From JAUSIF01 sp040901465 (lineage in GTDB: Bacteria; Pseudomonadota; Alphaproteobacteria; Rhizobiales; Xanthobacteraceae): 64,000 nt of DNA. The notes below the pieces were generated by a model. That model was not told the DNA's origin, did no database searches, and worked only from the letters and a program-made list of their open reading frames with translations. The stretch spans positions 94,962-158,961 of the forward strand of contig JBBDYN010000020.1 in assembly GCA_040901465.1 (NCBI GenBank), read 5' to 3'. The position numbers and the translations under genes were made by a program. This document shows positions 34,549-42,618 of the stretch, in pieces (positions within the stretch are counted from its first letter, which is position 1; the number at the start of each line of letters is the position of its first letter).

Positions 34549-35545
34549 GCTTAGCCTTCAGCCGGGCGATGATGCCGGAGATCGTCTCGCCGTCGGCGCG
34601 CGCCGCGAAGGTGAGCGCCATGCGGTGCTTGAGCACGGGCTCGGCAAGCGCGATCACGTCGTCGATGGAGGGCGAGAGACGTCCGTCGAGGAGGGCGCGG
34701 GCGCGCACGGCGAGCATTAGCGCCTGACTCGCGCGCGGGCTCGGGCCCCAGGCAATGTGCTTGGTGATGTCGTCATTCTCGGTGCCCGGTCGCGCGGAGC
34801 GGACGAGATTGAGAATCGCCTCGACCACGGACTGGCCGACCGGAATGCGGCGTACAAGGCGCTGCGCCGCGAGGAGGTCGTCGGCGCTCATGGCCTGGCG
34901 CGCCTTTGCCTCTTCCGTGCCGGTGGTGTCGAACAAGATGCGCCGCTCGGCGTCGCGGTCCGGATAATAGACGTCGATCTCCATCAGGAAGCGGTCGAGC
35001 TGCGCTTCGGGCAGTGGATAGGTGCCTTCCTGCTCGATCGGGTTCTGCGTCGAGAGCACGTGGAACGGCCGCGGCAGGTCGTGACGCTGGCCCGCAATCG
35101 TCACGTGATACTCTTGCATCGCTTGCAGCAGCGCGGACTGCGTGCGCGGGCTCGCCCGGTTGATCTCGTCAGCGAGCAGGAGTTGGGCGAAGACCGGGCC
35201 CTTGATGAAGCGGAAGGCGCGCTTGCCGCTCGCGCTTTCCTCCAGCACCTCGGAGCCGAGAATGTCGGACGGCATCAGGTCGGGCGTGAACTGGATGCGC
35301 CGCGCCTCGAGTCCAAGCACGGTGCCCATGGTGTCAACCAGCTTGGTCTTGGCGAGGCCGGGGACGCCGATCAGGAGCGCGTGACCGCCGGCGAGCACGG
35401 TGATCAGCGCCTGCTCGACCACGGCCTCCTGACCGAAAATCACGGCGCCGATGGCGGCACGAGCGGTGCGGACGCTCGCCGCGGTCGATTCGGCGGCGCG
35501 GACGATCGCCTGGTCGAGGCTCTCGAAATTTTCGGTCTTTGACAT
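34541..35545 (-). CDS. MoxR family AAA+ ATPase
   Basis: Chaperone-type ATPase of 334 residues. Walker A is GVPGLAKTK (variant GxPGxxKT), Walker B is LLLADEINRASPRTQSALL, and sensor 1 is LSTQNPIEQEGTYPLPEAQL. The C-terminal lid holds WGPSPRASQALMLAVRARAL. The start ATG 35545 has GGAGG just upstream, and extra codons before it overlap that site. First gene of the moxR-DUF58-DUF4159-GATase operon, divergent from the DUF1285 gene. MoxR proteins remodel or help mature partner proteins carrying VWA domains. Confidence 0.95.
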   Translation of the reverse strand: MSKTENFESLDQAIVRAAESTAASVRTARAAIGAVIFGQEAVVEQALITVLAGGHALLIGVPGLAKTKLVDTMGTVLGLEARRIQFTPDLMPSDILGSEVLEESASGKRAFRFIKGPVFAQLLLADEINRASPRTQSALLQAMQEYHVTIAGQRHDLPRPFHVLSTQNPIEQEGTYPLPEAQLDRFLMEIDVYYPDRDAERRILFDTTGTEEAKARQAMSADDLLAAQRLVRRIPVGQSVVEAILNLVRSARPGTENDDITKHIAWGPSPRASQALMLAVRARALLDGRLSPSIDDVIALAEPVLKHRMALTFAARADGETISGIIARLKAKLG

Positions 35546-35741
35546 CGGTCCTCCGGTCGGGGCGCGCATTCGGCCCGATTCAGCTGCACAATTCGTTCAC
35601 ACGAAACTCCGCTACTCGGTCGCAATCAAGGCAAATCCTGTGCCGGTCCTGCGCCGGGCGTTCAGCTAGGCTATCCTTGAAATTCATGGACTTTCGGGCC
35701 CAACCATCACGAAACCGCGAGGCTGGCGGGCGGAGTGTCGC

Positions 35742-36320
35742 ATGAGCAAGGCTAGCACCAGCGGGATCGATTCGCTCGCCGCGGCGCTGGGCGAGCGGCG
35801 CGCGCCGCCGCCCGTCCACCTCTGGGACCCGCCGTTCTGCGGCGATCTCGACATGCGAATCGCGTCGGACGGAAGGTGGCACTATCAGGGGAGCCCGATC
35901 GCGCGGCCGGCACTCGTGCGCCTGTTCGCGTCGGTATTGAAACGCGAAGGCGACCGCTACTTCCTGGTGACGCCGGTGGAAAAAGTGGGGATCAACGTGG
36001 ACGATGCGCCGTTTCTCGCCGTCGCGGTCGAGGCGAAGGGCGAGGCGCCGAATCGCACGCTCGTGTTCCGTACCAACGTGGACGACGTTGTTTCCTGCGA
36101 CGCCGAGCACCAATTGCGCTTCAACGTGGAAGCGGGAACCGGCGGCATCAAACCTTACTTGCATGTGCGGCGCGACCTGTGGGCGCTCGTGACGCGGTCG
36201 CTATTCCTCGACCTCGTTGCGCTCGGCGAGGTGCGCGGACTGGACGGACGGAACTTGTTCGGGATTGCGTCGGCCGGCGAGTTCTTCCCGATGGCGCCGG
36301 CCGAGGCGGTGGCAGAATGA
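35742..36320 (+). CDS. DUF1285 family protein
   Basis: Protein of 192 residues of a conserved family with unknown function. Typical pieces are HLWDPPFCGDLDMRIASDGR, WHYQGSPIARPALVRLFASV and GIKPYLHVRRDLWALVTRS. It is the first of four overlapping genes (DUF1285, CoA pyrophosphatase, DUF6111, cca), an arrangement I know from rhizobial genomes. The last bases ATGA overlap the next start, so translation is coupled. Confidence 0.9.
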   Translation: MSKASTSGIDSLAAALGERRAPPPVHLWDPPFCGDLDMRIASDGRWHYQGSPIARPALVRLFASVLKREGDRYFLVTPVEKVGINVDDAPFLAVAVEAKGEAPNRTLVFRTNVDDVVSCDAEHQLRFNVEAGTGGIKPYLHVRRDLWALVTRSLFLDLVALGEVRGLDGRNLFGIASAGEFFPMAPAEAVAE

Positions 36321-36991
36321 AAGTGCGCAATGGGGCATCCATCGACGCGGAGCATGCCGAGCCGGTGCTCGATTTCGTGCGGCGCGCGCGCGAGCGCTTG
36401 GCGCCCGTCGCGCCGGAGCTCCCGGCCGATCCCGCTGTGATCCCGTCGAGCGGCGATCATGCACTCGCGCCGGAGATCGCCGACATCGCCAAGACTTATC
36501 CGCCGCAGTCCGCGGCAGTGCTGGTGCCGGTCATTGCCCGGCAAGAGCCGACGATCCTTCTGACCCAGCGGTCCGCGGCGCTTTCCAACCACGCAGGCCA
36601 GATCTCGTTTCCGGGCGGCAAGCTCGATTCGGCCGATCCCGATCCGCTTGCGACGGCGCTACGGGAGGCGCAAGAGGAGATCGGCCTCGACTCGGGCTAC
36701 GCCGATCCGCTCGGCTACCTCGATCCCTACCTTTCGGGCACGGGCTTCCGCATTGTGCCGGTGGTGGCGTTGATTTCACCGGCCTTCCAAATGACGATCA
36801 ATCCGGCCGAGGTGGATGAGGCTTTCGAGGTGCCGCTCTCCTTCCTGATGACGCCGGAGAATCACGCCCGCCATAGCCGGGAATGGAAGGGTGTGCAGCG
36901 GAGCTTCTATGCAATGCCGTATGGGGAGCGGTACATCTGGGGCATCACCGCGGGGATTCTTCGCAGGCTGTACGAACGGCTGTATCGCTGA
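36317..36991 (+). CDS. CoA pyrophosphatase (Nudix family)
   Basis: Nudix enzyme of 224 residues of the CoA-diphosphatase group. The group-specific motif LTQRSAALSNHAGQISFPGG is present, followed by the Nudix box with ALREAQEEIGL. It would cleave CoA or its derivatives to phosphopantetheine and 3',5'-ADP. Start ATG 36317 overlaps the stop of the DUF1285 gene (ATGA). The stop overlaps the next start by one base. Confidence 0.92.
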   Translation: MKVRNGASIDAEHAEPVLDFVRRARERLAPVAPELPADPAVIPSSGDHALAPEIADIAKTYPPQSAAVLVPVIARQEPTILLTQRSAALSNHAGQISFPGGKLDSADPDPLATALREAQEEIGLDSGYADPLGYLDPYLSGTGFRIVPVVALISPAFQMTINPAEVDEAFEVPLSFLMTPENHARHSREWKGVQRSFYAMPYGERYIWGITAGILRRLYERLYR

Positions 36992-37254
36992 TGGGCCGCA
37001 CGATCATCACTCAGATTCTCCTGTTCCTCGCGCCGTTCGCGATTTACGCGCTCGTGCTCTCCGTGAGCCGGCGCGACGCGCGCGAACGGGAGCATTGGCC
37101 GGTCCGAATCGTCGTCCTGCTCGCAACCGCGGGATGCGTGCTTGTGATCGCCGGGCTGATTCTCTTCGCGCATTTCGGCGGGGCTCCGACCAGCGGCGTC
37201 TATGAGCCGGCGCGCTTCCAGGACGGGAAGCTCGTTCCCGGCCGGATCAAGTGA
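36991..37254 (+). CDS. Small membrane protein, DUF6111 family
   Basis: Inner-membrane protein of 87 residues with two hydrophobic helices (ITQILLFLAPFAIYALVL and IVVLLATAGCVLVIAGLILF) separated by a basic loop, ending GVYEPARFQDGKLVPGRIK. That C-terminal motif and its location between a CoA pyrophosphatase and cca match the DUF6111 family. Function unknown. Start ATG 36991 overlaps the previous stop by one base, and the stop overlaps the GTG of cca. Confidence 0.85.
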   Translation: MGRTIITQILLFLAPFAIYALVLSVSRRDAREREHWPVRIVVLLATAGCVLVIAGLILFAHFGGAPTSGVYEPARFQDGKLVPGRIK

Positions 37255-38534
37255 GCGGCGCGGACGAGGCGCCGGTCCTCACGCGCGAGCGCGCGCCATG
37301 GCTCGCGGGGGGGCCGCTTGCGAAGCTTCTCGGCGCACTCGATAGCGACGGCGAGGAAGCGCGCGTGGTGGGCGGCGCCGTGCGCAATACGCTGTTTGGT
37401 CTGCCGCCCGGCGATGTCGACGTCGCCACGACGGCGCTACCCGACGTCGTCATGCAGCGCGCAAAGGCCGCGGGCTTTCATGCGGTGCCCACCGGAATCG
37501 AGCACGGCACCATTACCGTGGTCGTGCACGAAGTGCCGTTCGAGGTGACGACGCTGCGGCGGGATATCGAGACCGACGGCCGCCATGCGGTGGTGAAGTT
37601 CGGCCGCGACTGGAAAGCCGACGCCGAGCGGCGCGATTTCACGATGAATGCCCTATTCCTGCGACGCGACGGCAAGGTGATCGATTTCGTGGGCGGGCTC
37701 GAAGACATCAAAGTCCGGCGTGTGCGCTTCATCGGCGATCCGGAGAAAAGGATCAGAGAGGATTTTCTCCGCGTGCTGCGCTTCTTCCGGTTTCACGCGG
37801 GTTACGGGCATGGACTGCCGGACGGAGCCGGGCTTGCCGCCTGTATTCGCGCGCGCGGTCGCCTCGATCAGCTCTCGCGCGAGCGGGTGCGCGCGGAATT
37901 GACCAAGCTGCTCCTGACGCAGCACGCGGTTCCGACGCTCGCGGTGATGGCCGAGACCGGCATTCTCGTCGATGTGCTCGGCGGCGTGCCCTGGCTCGCG
38001 AGCATCAGCAACTTGATAAAGTTGGAAGCGCATTTCGGGCACAATCCGGATGCGATGCGGCGTCTGGCGGCGCTTGCAGTGCGGATCAGGGAGGACGCCG
38101 ACCGGCTGCGCGAGCGGCTGCGGCTCACCAACGACGAGCATCGCCGCCTGCGGGCGATGGCTGAAAACTGGTGGTCGGTCGATCCCGCAGCGGGCGAAGC
38201 GGGCGGCCGCGCTCTCCTCTACCGCATCGGGCCGGAGAACTATCGCGACCGGGCGCTCATCGCATTCTCGCGCTCCGATCAAAAGATGGTCAATCCCGCG
38301 TGGGGCGATCTCGTTCGGTTGCCGGAGCGCTGGACGCCGCCGAAATTTCCGCTCGCGGCAAAGAATTTCATCGAACGCGGGGTCGAGAGGGGACCGGCGC
38401 TTGGTGCGGCACTCGCGGCTGCCGAGGAGGCCTGGATCGAGGCGGGGTTTCCCACAGAGGCGAGGGCGTTGGCCGCGATCGCAGACGCGGCCGCGGAAAA
38501 GAATCGAAGCGAACCCGGCAGGAACGCGTCCTAG
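37251..38534 (+). CDS. cca: CCA tRNA nucleotidyltransferase
   Basis: Class II nucleotidyltransferase of 427 residues that builds or repairs the tRNA 3' CCA end. The catalytic motif is VVGGAVRNTLFGLPPGDVDV (GGxVRD variant with DxD), followed by FEVTTLR, RRDFTMNALF, and RIREDFLRVLRFFRF, all in the expected order. The C-terminal helical part binds tRNA. GTG 37251 starts within the previous stop (GTGA). Last gene of its four-gene operon. It may act mainly in repair for genes such as the local tRNA-Met, where CCA is already encoded. Confidence 0.95.
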   Translation: MSGADEAPVLTRERAPWLAGGPLAKLLGALDSDGEEARVVGGAVRNTLFGLPPGDVDVATTALPDVVMQRAKAAGFHAVPTGIEHGTITVVVHEVPFEVTTLRRDIETDGRHAVVKFGRDWKADAERRDFTMNALFLRRDGKVIDFVGGLEDIKVRRVRFIGDPEKRIREDFLRVLRFFRFHAGYGHGLPDGAGLAACIRARGRLDQLSRERVRAELTKLLLTQHAVPTLAVMAETGILVDVLGGVPWLASISNLIKLEAHFGHNPDAMRRLAALAVRIREDADRLRERLRLTNDEHRRLRAMAENWWSVDPAAGEAGGRALLYRIGPENYRDRALIAFSRSDQKMVNPAWGDLVRLPERWTPPKFPLAAKNFIERGVERGPALGAALAAAEEAWIEAGFPTEARALAAIADAAAEKNRSEPGRNAS

Positions 38535-38547
38535 GTCGCAGACGGCG

Positions 38548-39384
38548 TCAGCGTGCTCGCCGTACGGCGGTCCAAGTGCCAGCACCGCCTTTGCCGCCGA
38601 TTATCTTGTCGCCGTTCACGCGACCGGAATACCGGATGCCGGCGAGGTCGAATTCAATCCGGTCCGCATGCATCCGGCCATTCTCGACCGGCATGCTTCT
38701 GCCGCTCAGCGTCAACTCCCCGCGGACTATCTGGAAAATCTGGATGAGCGAGAGCGCTCCTTCTTGCTCAGCCACTTTCATGCGCCAGTTGCCTTCCACC
38801 TTGGCCGGCACGATGTATGGATGAGCGCTACACCAGGCGCCGCAATCCTGCGCCACCTGCTCGCTCCGATCGGGGGTCCAGCCGGAAACCAGGTATTTGT
38901 TGAGCACGATACGGGTGCCCGGATTCAGATCGAGAAATTTCGGCGCCAGCCGGTCCAGATTCTCGGGGAGCAGGAACAGGGCCAACACGGTGGCCGCGGA
39001 GATATCCGCCTCGTACATGTCGCCGTGCACAAAGCGTGCGGTGCTGCCGACACCCGCGTCGTGTGCGCGCTGCGTCGACAATTCGACCATTTGCGGGTTG
39101 TACTCGACGCCCAGACTCCGCACGCCACGCTTGGCGGCGGCGATCACCATCCGGCCGTCGCCCGAGCCGAGATCGATCACATAGTCCTGCGGAGTCACCA
39201 CAGCCATATCCAGCATCTTCTCGACCAGAACGTCGGGCGTCGGAACCCAGATCACGTCCTTGCCGGGCTGCCCCGAGTAGGGTTCGAACGGCGCGGGTTG
39301 AACTTGGCTCAAGGCCGCGGTGGCGGAGAGACAAGCAATGGACAAGAACAAGAAGTTGCGAACGAGCGGTCGGCAAGTTTGCAT
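38548..39384 (-). CDS. SAM-dependent methyltransferase-like protein with signal peptide
   Basis: Protein of 278 residues. The N-terminus (MQTCRPLVRNFLFLSIACLS, then ATAALSQ) looks like a Sec signal peptide. The mature part holds a methyltransferase core: YVIDLGSGDGRMVIAAAKRG (motif I) and the acidic GVEYNPQMV. The C-terminal ~100 residues are beta-rich (IEFDLAGIRYSGRVNGDKII) and may be a separate domain. A SAM-dependent enzyme in the periplasm would lack cofactor, so the location is puzzling. The start could also be ATG 39405. Convergent with cca. Confidence 0.75.
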   Translation of the reverse strand: MQTCRPLVRNFLFLSIACLSATAALSQVQPAPFEPYSGQPGKDVIWVPTPDVLVEKMLDMAVVTPQDYVIDLGSGDGRMVIAAAKRGVRSLGVEYNPQMVELSTQRAHDAGVGSTARFVHGDMYEADISAATVLALFLLPENLDRLAPKFLDLNPGTRIVLNKYLVSGWTPDRSEQVAQDCGAWCSAHPYIVPAKVEGNWRMKVAEQEGALSLIQIFQIVRGELTLSGRSMPVENGRMHADRIEFDLAGIRYSGRVNGDKIIGGKGGAGTWTAVRRAR

Positions 39385-39673
39385 GGGGTTTCCGGGGGAA
39401 CGCATGCGGCCAAGACTTGAGAAGCGGGCTCGGACAAGAGTACGGACACCCGGCCTTCATGCACAGGGGGTGCGGCGTTTGCAGTACCCGATGCAACCCT
39501 TCCGCTGCCAGTCTATTCCTTAGCCGGGCAGTTTTTCATGCGGAAGACGCGCGGATCAACGCCGGGTTGCCCAACAAGGGCGGCGGCGTGCGGCGATGCG
39601 GTAACAATGTAGCCCACCCGGCTGTATCCTCGGTCAGGCGGTTGCATCGGACGATTAAACAAGGGAGCACGGC

Positions 39674-40171
39674 ATGCGACGCTTCTGGCGCGGACTCGTT
39701 ATCTTTCTGCTCGGCGGAATTCTCGGCACGGGCCTCGGGTTCGCGCTGGGAATTTTCTTGTTTCCGTACATTTTCCCGCCGCCGCCCGCGGTCGAGCGGC
39801 TGACCGAGGCCGACCGCTCGGCGCCGGTCGCGACCGGCACCTTCATCCACGCCAATCCCTCCGACCCGGTGCATTACGGAAGCGGCAAGGTCAGCGTGTA
39901 CGAGAAGACCGTGTTCCTTGAGCCGGACTTCGAAGTCGGGCCGGGCCCGAAGTATCACGTGTATCTCGTGCCGAAGGCGAGCATCCGCCAGAACGGGGAC
40001 GTGCCCGGCACGATGTTCGTCGATCTAGGGCGGCTGCGTTCGTTCAAGGGGAGCCAGCGCTACGAGATCCCGGCGGACGTCGATTTGAAGAAGTATCCAA
40101 GCGTGGTGATTTGGTGCGAAGCGTTCTCGGTGCTGATCTCGCCGGCGGATCTGAAATTCGCCGCACGATGA
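39674..40171 (+). CDS. DM13 domain-containing membrane-anchored protein
   Basis: Protein of 165 residues. One N-terminal helix (VIFLLGGILGTGLGFALGIF) anchors it, a proline stretch follows, and the rest is a DM13 domain ending VVIWCEAFSVLISPADLKF, the family signature with its conserved Cys. DM13 domains are proposed to take part in redox or electron-transfer steps outside the membrane; the role here is unknown. The 290 bp upstream hold no gene that I can support. Confidence 0.85.
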   Translation: MRRFWRGLVIFLLGGILGTGLGFALGIFLFPYIFPPPPAVERLTEADRSAPVATGTFIHANPSDPVHYGSGKVSVYEKTVFLEPDFEVGPGPKYHVYLVPKASIRQNGDVPGTMFVDLGRLRSFKGSQRYEIPADVDLKKYPSVVIWCEAFSVLISPADLKFAAR

Positions 40172-40234
40172 GGTGGCGACATTTAGCAACTGCGCGGTGA
40201 GGATGCATTCAGGCGCCAACGCGCACGCGAAGTC

Positions 40235-41155
40235 ATGAGCGTGGTCGCGCAATCCCGCCCCGGCGTGATTGTGCCGGACTACGCTTGGCCGGCGGCGCTG
40301 ATGGTGCCGCATTACGATGCGGAGATCATCGACTTTCTCGAGGCGATCGCTGCGGCGGCCGCAGAGACGATCGGTGTCATCCTGCTTGCTAACGATCCGA
40401 TCCGATCGCGTCGGTTTGCCGACACACAACGCGATCCGGCACGGTTTTCCGTCATTGCCGCGCCCTACGACACACCCTGGATTCGCGACAGGGCGCCGAT
40501 TGCCGTAATGACTGACGCTGGTATCGACTGGGTGCTGCCGCGCGTGCCCGACATGGCGCGAGAAACAGACGATAGACTGTTCGGGGCAATTTCTGCTCGC
40601 CCGTCCCGTCCCGCGCCAATCCTGATCGCACAGGGCAATCTGAGTGTCGGCGCCGACGGTCTGGCTCTTTCGACTTCGCGGGTGCTCACCGAAAACGGAC
40701 TTCGCCTTGCTGCCGATCTGGGGCCAGCCGCCAAGGTACTCGGCATACGGGACTGGCTCATCTTCGACCCATTCCCGCAGGAGCCTACGGGCCATGCCGA
40801 CGTGCACGTCCGTTTTCTCAGGTCGGATCTCATGGCGGTCGCGTGGCACCACGACGAGCCGGAACTCATGCAACGGGCGCGCTCAATCGAGATGCAGGTG
40901 CGTGCAGTCCGGCCTTCGATGCGCAGCGTGCGCATTCCGTGCGCGCGAGATCGAGGGGACTACGCGAGCCTCGTGAACTGGGTGCAGCTCGGCGATATCG
41001 TCTTGATTCCCTTTTATCAACTAACGCCCGCGAAGGACCTGCGCCGGGCGGAGCACCGGCTAAAGGCAGAAGGTTTTCGTGTTCGAACACTGTTTGCCCC
41101 AACTTTAAGCGCGGGCGGCTCGATTCACTGCTTGACCGCCTCCGTGTTTGTCTGA
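40235..41155 (+). CDS. Agmatine deiminase family protein
   Basis: Guanidino-group-modifying enzyme fold of 306 residues. Family residues are visible as TPWIRDRAPI, the GHADVHVRF segment with its His, and the catalytic Cys near the C-terminus in GGSIHCLTASV. These match agmatine deiminase and bacterial peptidylarginine deiminase, which release ammonia from a guanidino group. It is shorter than typical AguA (about 350-370 residues), and no ncarbamoylputrescine amidase gene is nearby, so the substrate is uncertain. Confidence 0.8.
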   Translation: MSVVAQSRPGVIVPDYAWPAALMVPHYDAEIIDFLEAIAAAAAETIGVILLANDPIRSRRFADTQRDPARFSVIAAPYDTPWIRDRAPIAVMTDAGIDWVLPRVPDMARETDDRLFGAISARPSRPAPILIAQGNLSVGADGLALSTSRVLTENGLRLAADLGPAAKVLGIRDWLIFDPFPQEPTGHADVHVRFLRSDLMAVAWHHDEPELMQRARSIEMQVRAVRPSMRSVRIPCARDRGDYASLVNWVQLGDIVLIPFYQLTPAKDLRRAEHRLKAEGFRVRTLFAPTLSAGGSIHCLTASVFV

Positions 41156-41232
41156 TCTGCTTCCTCTGGTTGCCGAGGGCGCGCTCAACGCCTCCGCAAG
41201 AAACGTGCGGGCGGCGACCGGGGGGCGAACCG

Positions 41233-42615
41233 ATGAGAGAGCACACCAATGTGAGCGTGGGGCTTGCCCTCGCGACGGCGGCCTTTGTCTCGATTCCCGT
41301 GGGGCTCCATTGCGGCCCTGTGAGGGCTCAGACCGTCCGACGGGTGCCGGCGCGAACGCCGCTTCCTCGGCGAACCGAACCCCGTGTGCCCACTCCCGCA
41401 CCGGGGTTTGTTGTGCCCGGCACCAATACGCCGATCATTATCAGCGGTTACGTGCATCACTTGGATAGTTCGATCGGCGAAGACGCTGGACTCGGTGTCA
41501 GGGTGATCCCGGGTGATCCTTACCTTCTCAAGTTTCCGAAGCGTGTCCCGATTATCGGCGTGCGAGGCGAAGTCATGCTCAATTCCGGCGCGTGGTGGCA
41601 CACGCTCGGGGTCAACTTCGCCCGCGGGAGCGAGCGGAGCAGCGCCAGCGAGCCCAACGGCGGTGACCCCATCGGCTATGTTCCCGGCGATCCCAATCTC
41701 GGGGCGGGCGTGAACTTCGGAAATACCGGCTCATCCGCATCCGGCGACGTTTCATTGACGGAGGTTGGGCTCAGCTACAAGGCGATGCGGCCATTCAATC
41801 TCCAGAATGGCTTCGCGTGGGGCTGGGGACCAACCCCTGAGGAAGAGGAGTCCCGCAAGGCCCTCGGTCTGGAGGCCCGTTACAGCTACCGCGGTCTGGA
41901 TTATGCGGGGCACCTCCAGCGCGATGCGGATCCGAACAACGTCTTTGCCGATGTGGATCACGATTTGAGGACGCACCGCTTTACGTTCGGCCCCGCCATC
42001 TATGGCGAACGCATGCTGGGCAGCGGTTGGTTCCTCCACGGCAAGGCGGACGCGCAAGCGGGCTTCATGCGTTCTACGCTCGACAGCAGGGAGATCACCT
42101 GCTTCGGCTGCGGCGGCGTGTCGAACGCGAGCGCATACGGCGACAGCAAGACAAGCCTCGCCTGGAGCGCGCGGGCGCAGGCGGGCATCGGCTATCAATG
42201 GACGCCGAAGCTCAAGCTGGTAATCGGCGCCGAAGCCTGGATCGGCAATCGGCACATCCTCGACACGCGCCGCAATCCGACGGACGAGGGCACCGGGATC
42301 GCGACGTCGACGGAAACGGACTATGGCGTGTTTGGCAGGATCGTCTACACGTCGGACGCGCGCCTGAAGCGGGATGTCATGGAAGTCGGTCGGCGCGCCG
42401 ACGGCATCGCACTCTATCGCTACCGTTATCTTTGGAGCGACGCGGAGTACGTGGGCGTGATGGCCCACGAAGCCGCGGCGGTCGTGCCCGAGGCGGTGGT
42501 GCGCGGCTCCGACAGCTATCTGCGCGTCGACTACGGCAAGCTCGGCATGCGGCTCATGACGTGGGATGAGTGGCGTGGTCCGTCCTACGCGGAGGTGGCG
42601 AGCGCAGTGCGGTAA
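41233..42615 (+). CDS. Secreted barrel-like protein with C-terminal S74 intramolecular chaperone domain
   Basis: Protein of 460 residues. A signal peptide (about 1-33, ending PVRAQ) and an Arg/Pro-rich linker precede ~300 residues of alternating aromatic and Gly-rich strands resembling an outer-membrane barrel (RTHRFTFGPAIYGERMLGSG). The last 87 residues match the peptidase S74/endosialidase chaperone domain: SDARLKRDV with Ser374 and Lys379 as the likely self-cleavage pair, then YVGVMAHEAAAVVPEAV and YLRVDYGKLGMRL. That domain is known from phage tail fibres and some surface proteins. ATG 41233 is chosen; the frame upstream is non-conserved. Ends 3 bp from hemF (convergent). Confidence 0.8.
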   Translation: MREHTNVSVGLALATAAFVSIPVGLHCGPVRAQTVRRVPARTPLPRRTEPRVPTPAPGFVVPGTNTPIIISGYVHHLDSSIGEDAGLGVRVIPGDPYLLKFPKRVPIIGVRGEVMLNSGAWWHTLGVNFARGSERSSASEPNGGDPIGYVPGDPNLGAGVNFGNTGSSASGDVSLTEVGLSYKAMRPFNLQNGFAWGWGPTPEEEESRKALGLEARYSYRGLDYAGHLQRDADPNNVFADVDHDLRTHRFTFGPAIYGERMLGSGWFLHGKADAQAGFMRSTLDSREITCFGCGGVSNASAYGDSKTSLAWSARAQAGIGYQWTPKLKLVIGAEAWIGNRHILDTRRNPTDEGTGIATSTETDYGVFGRIVYTSDARLKRDVMEVGRRADGIALYRYRYLWSDAEYVGVMAHEAAAVVPEAVVRGSDSYLRVDYGKLGMRLMTWDEWRGPSYAEVASAVR

Positions 42616-42618
42616 GGT

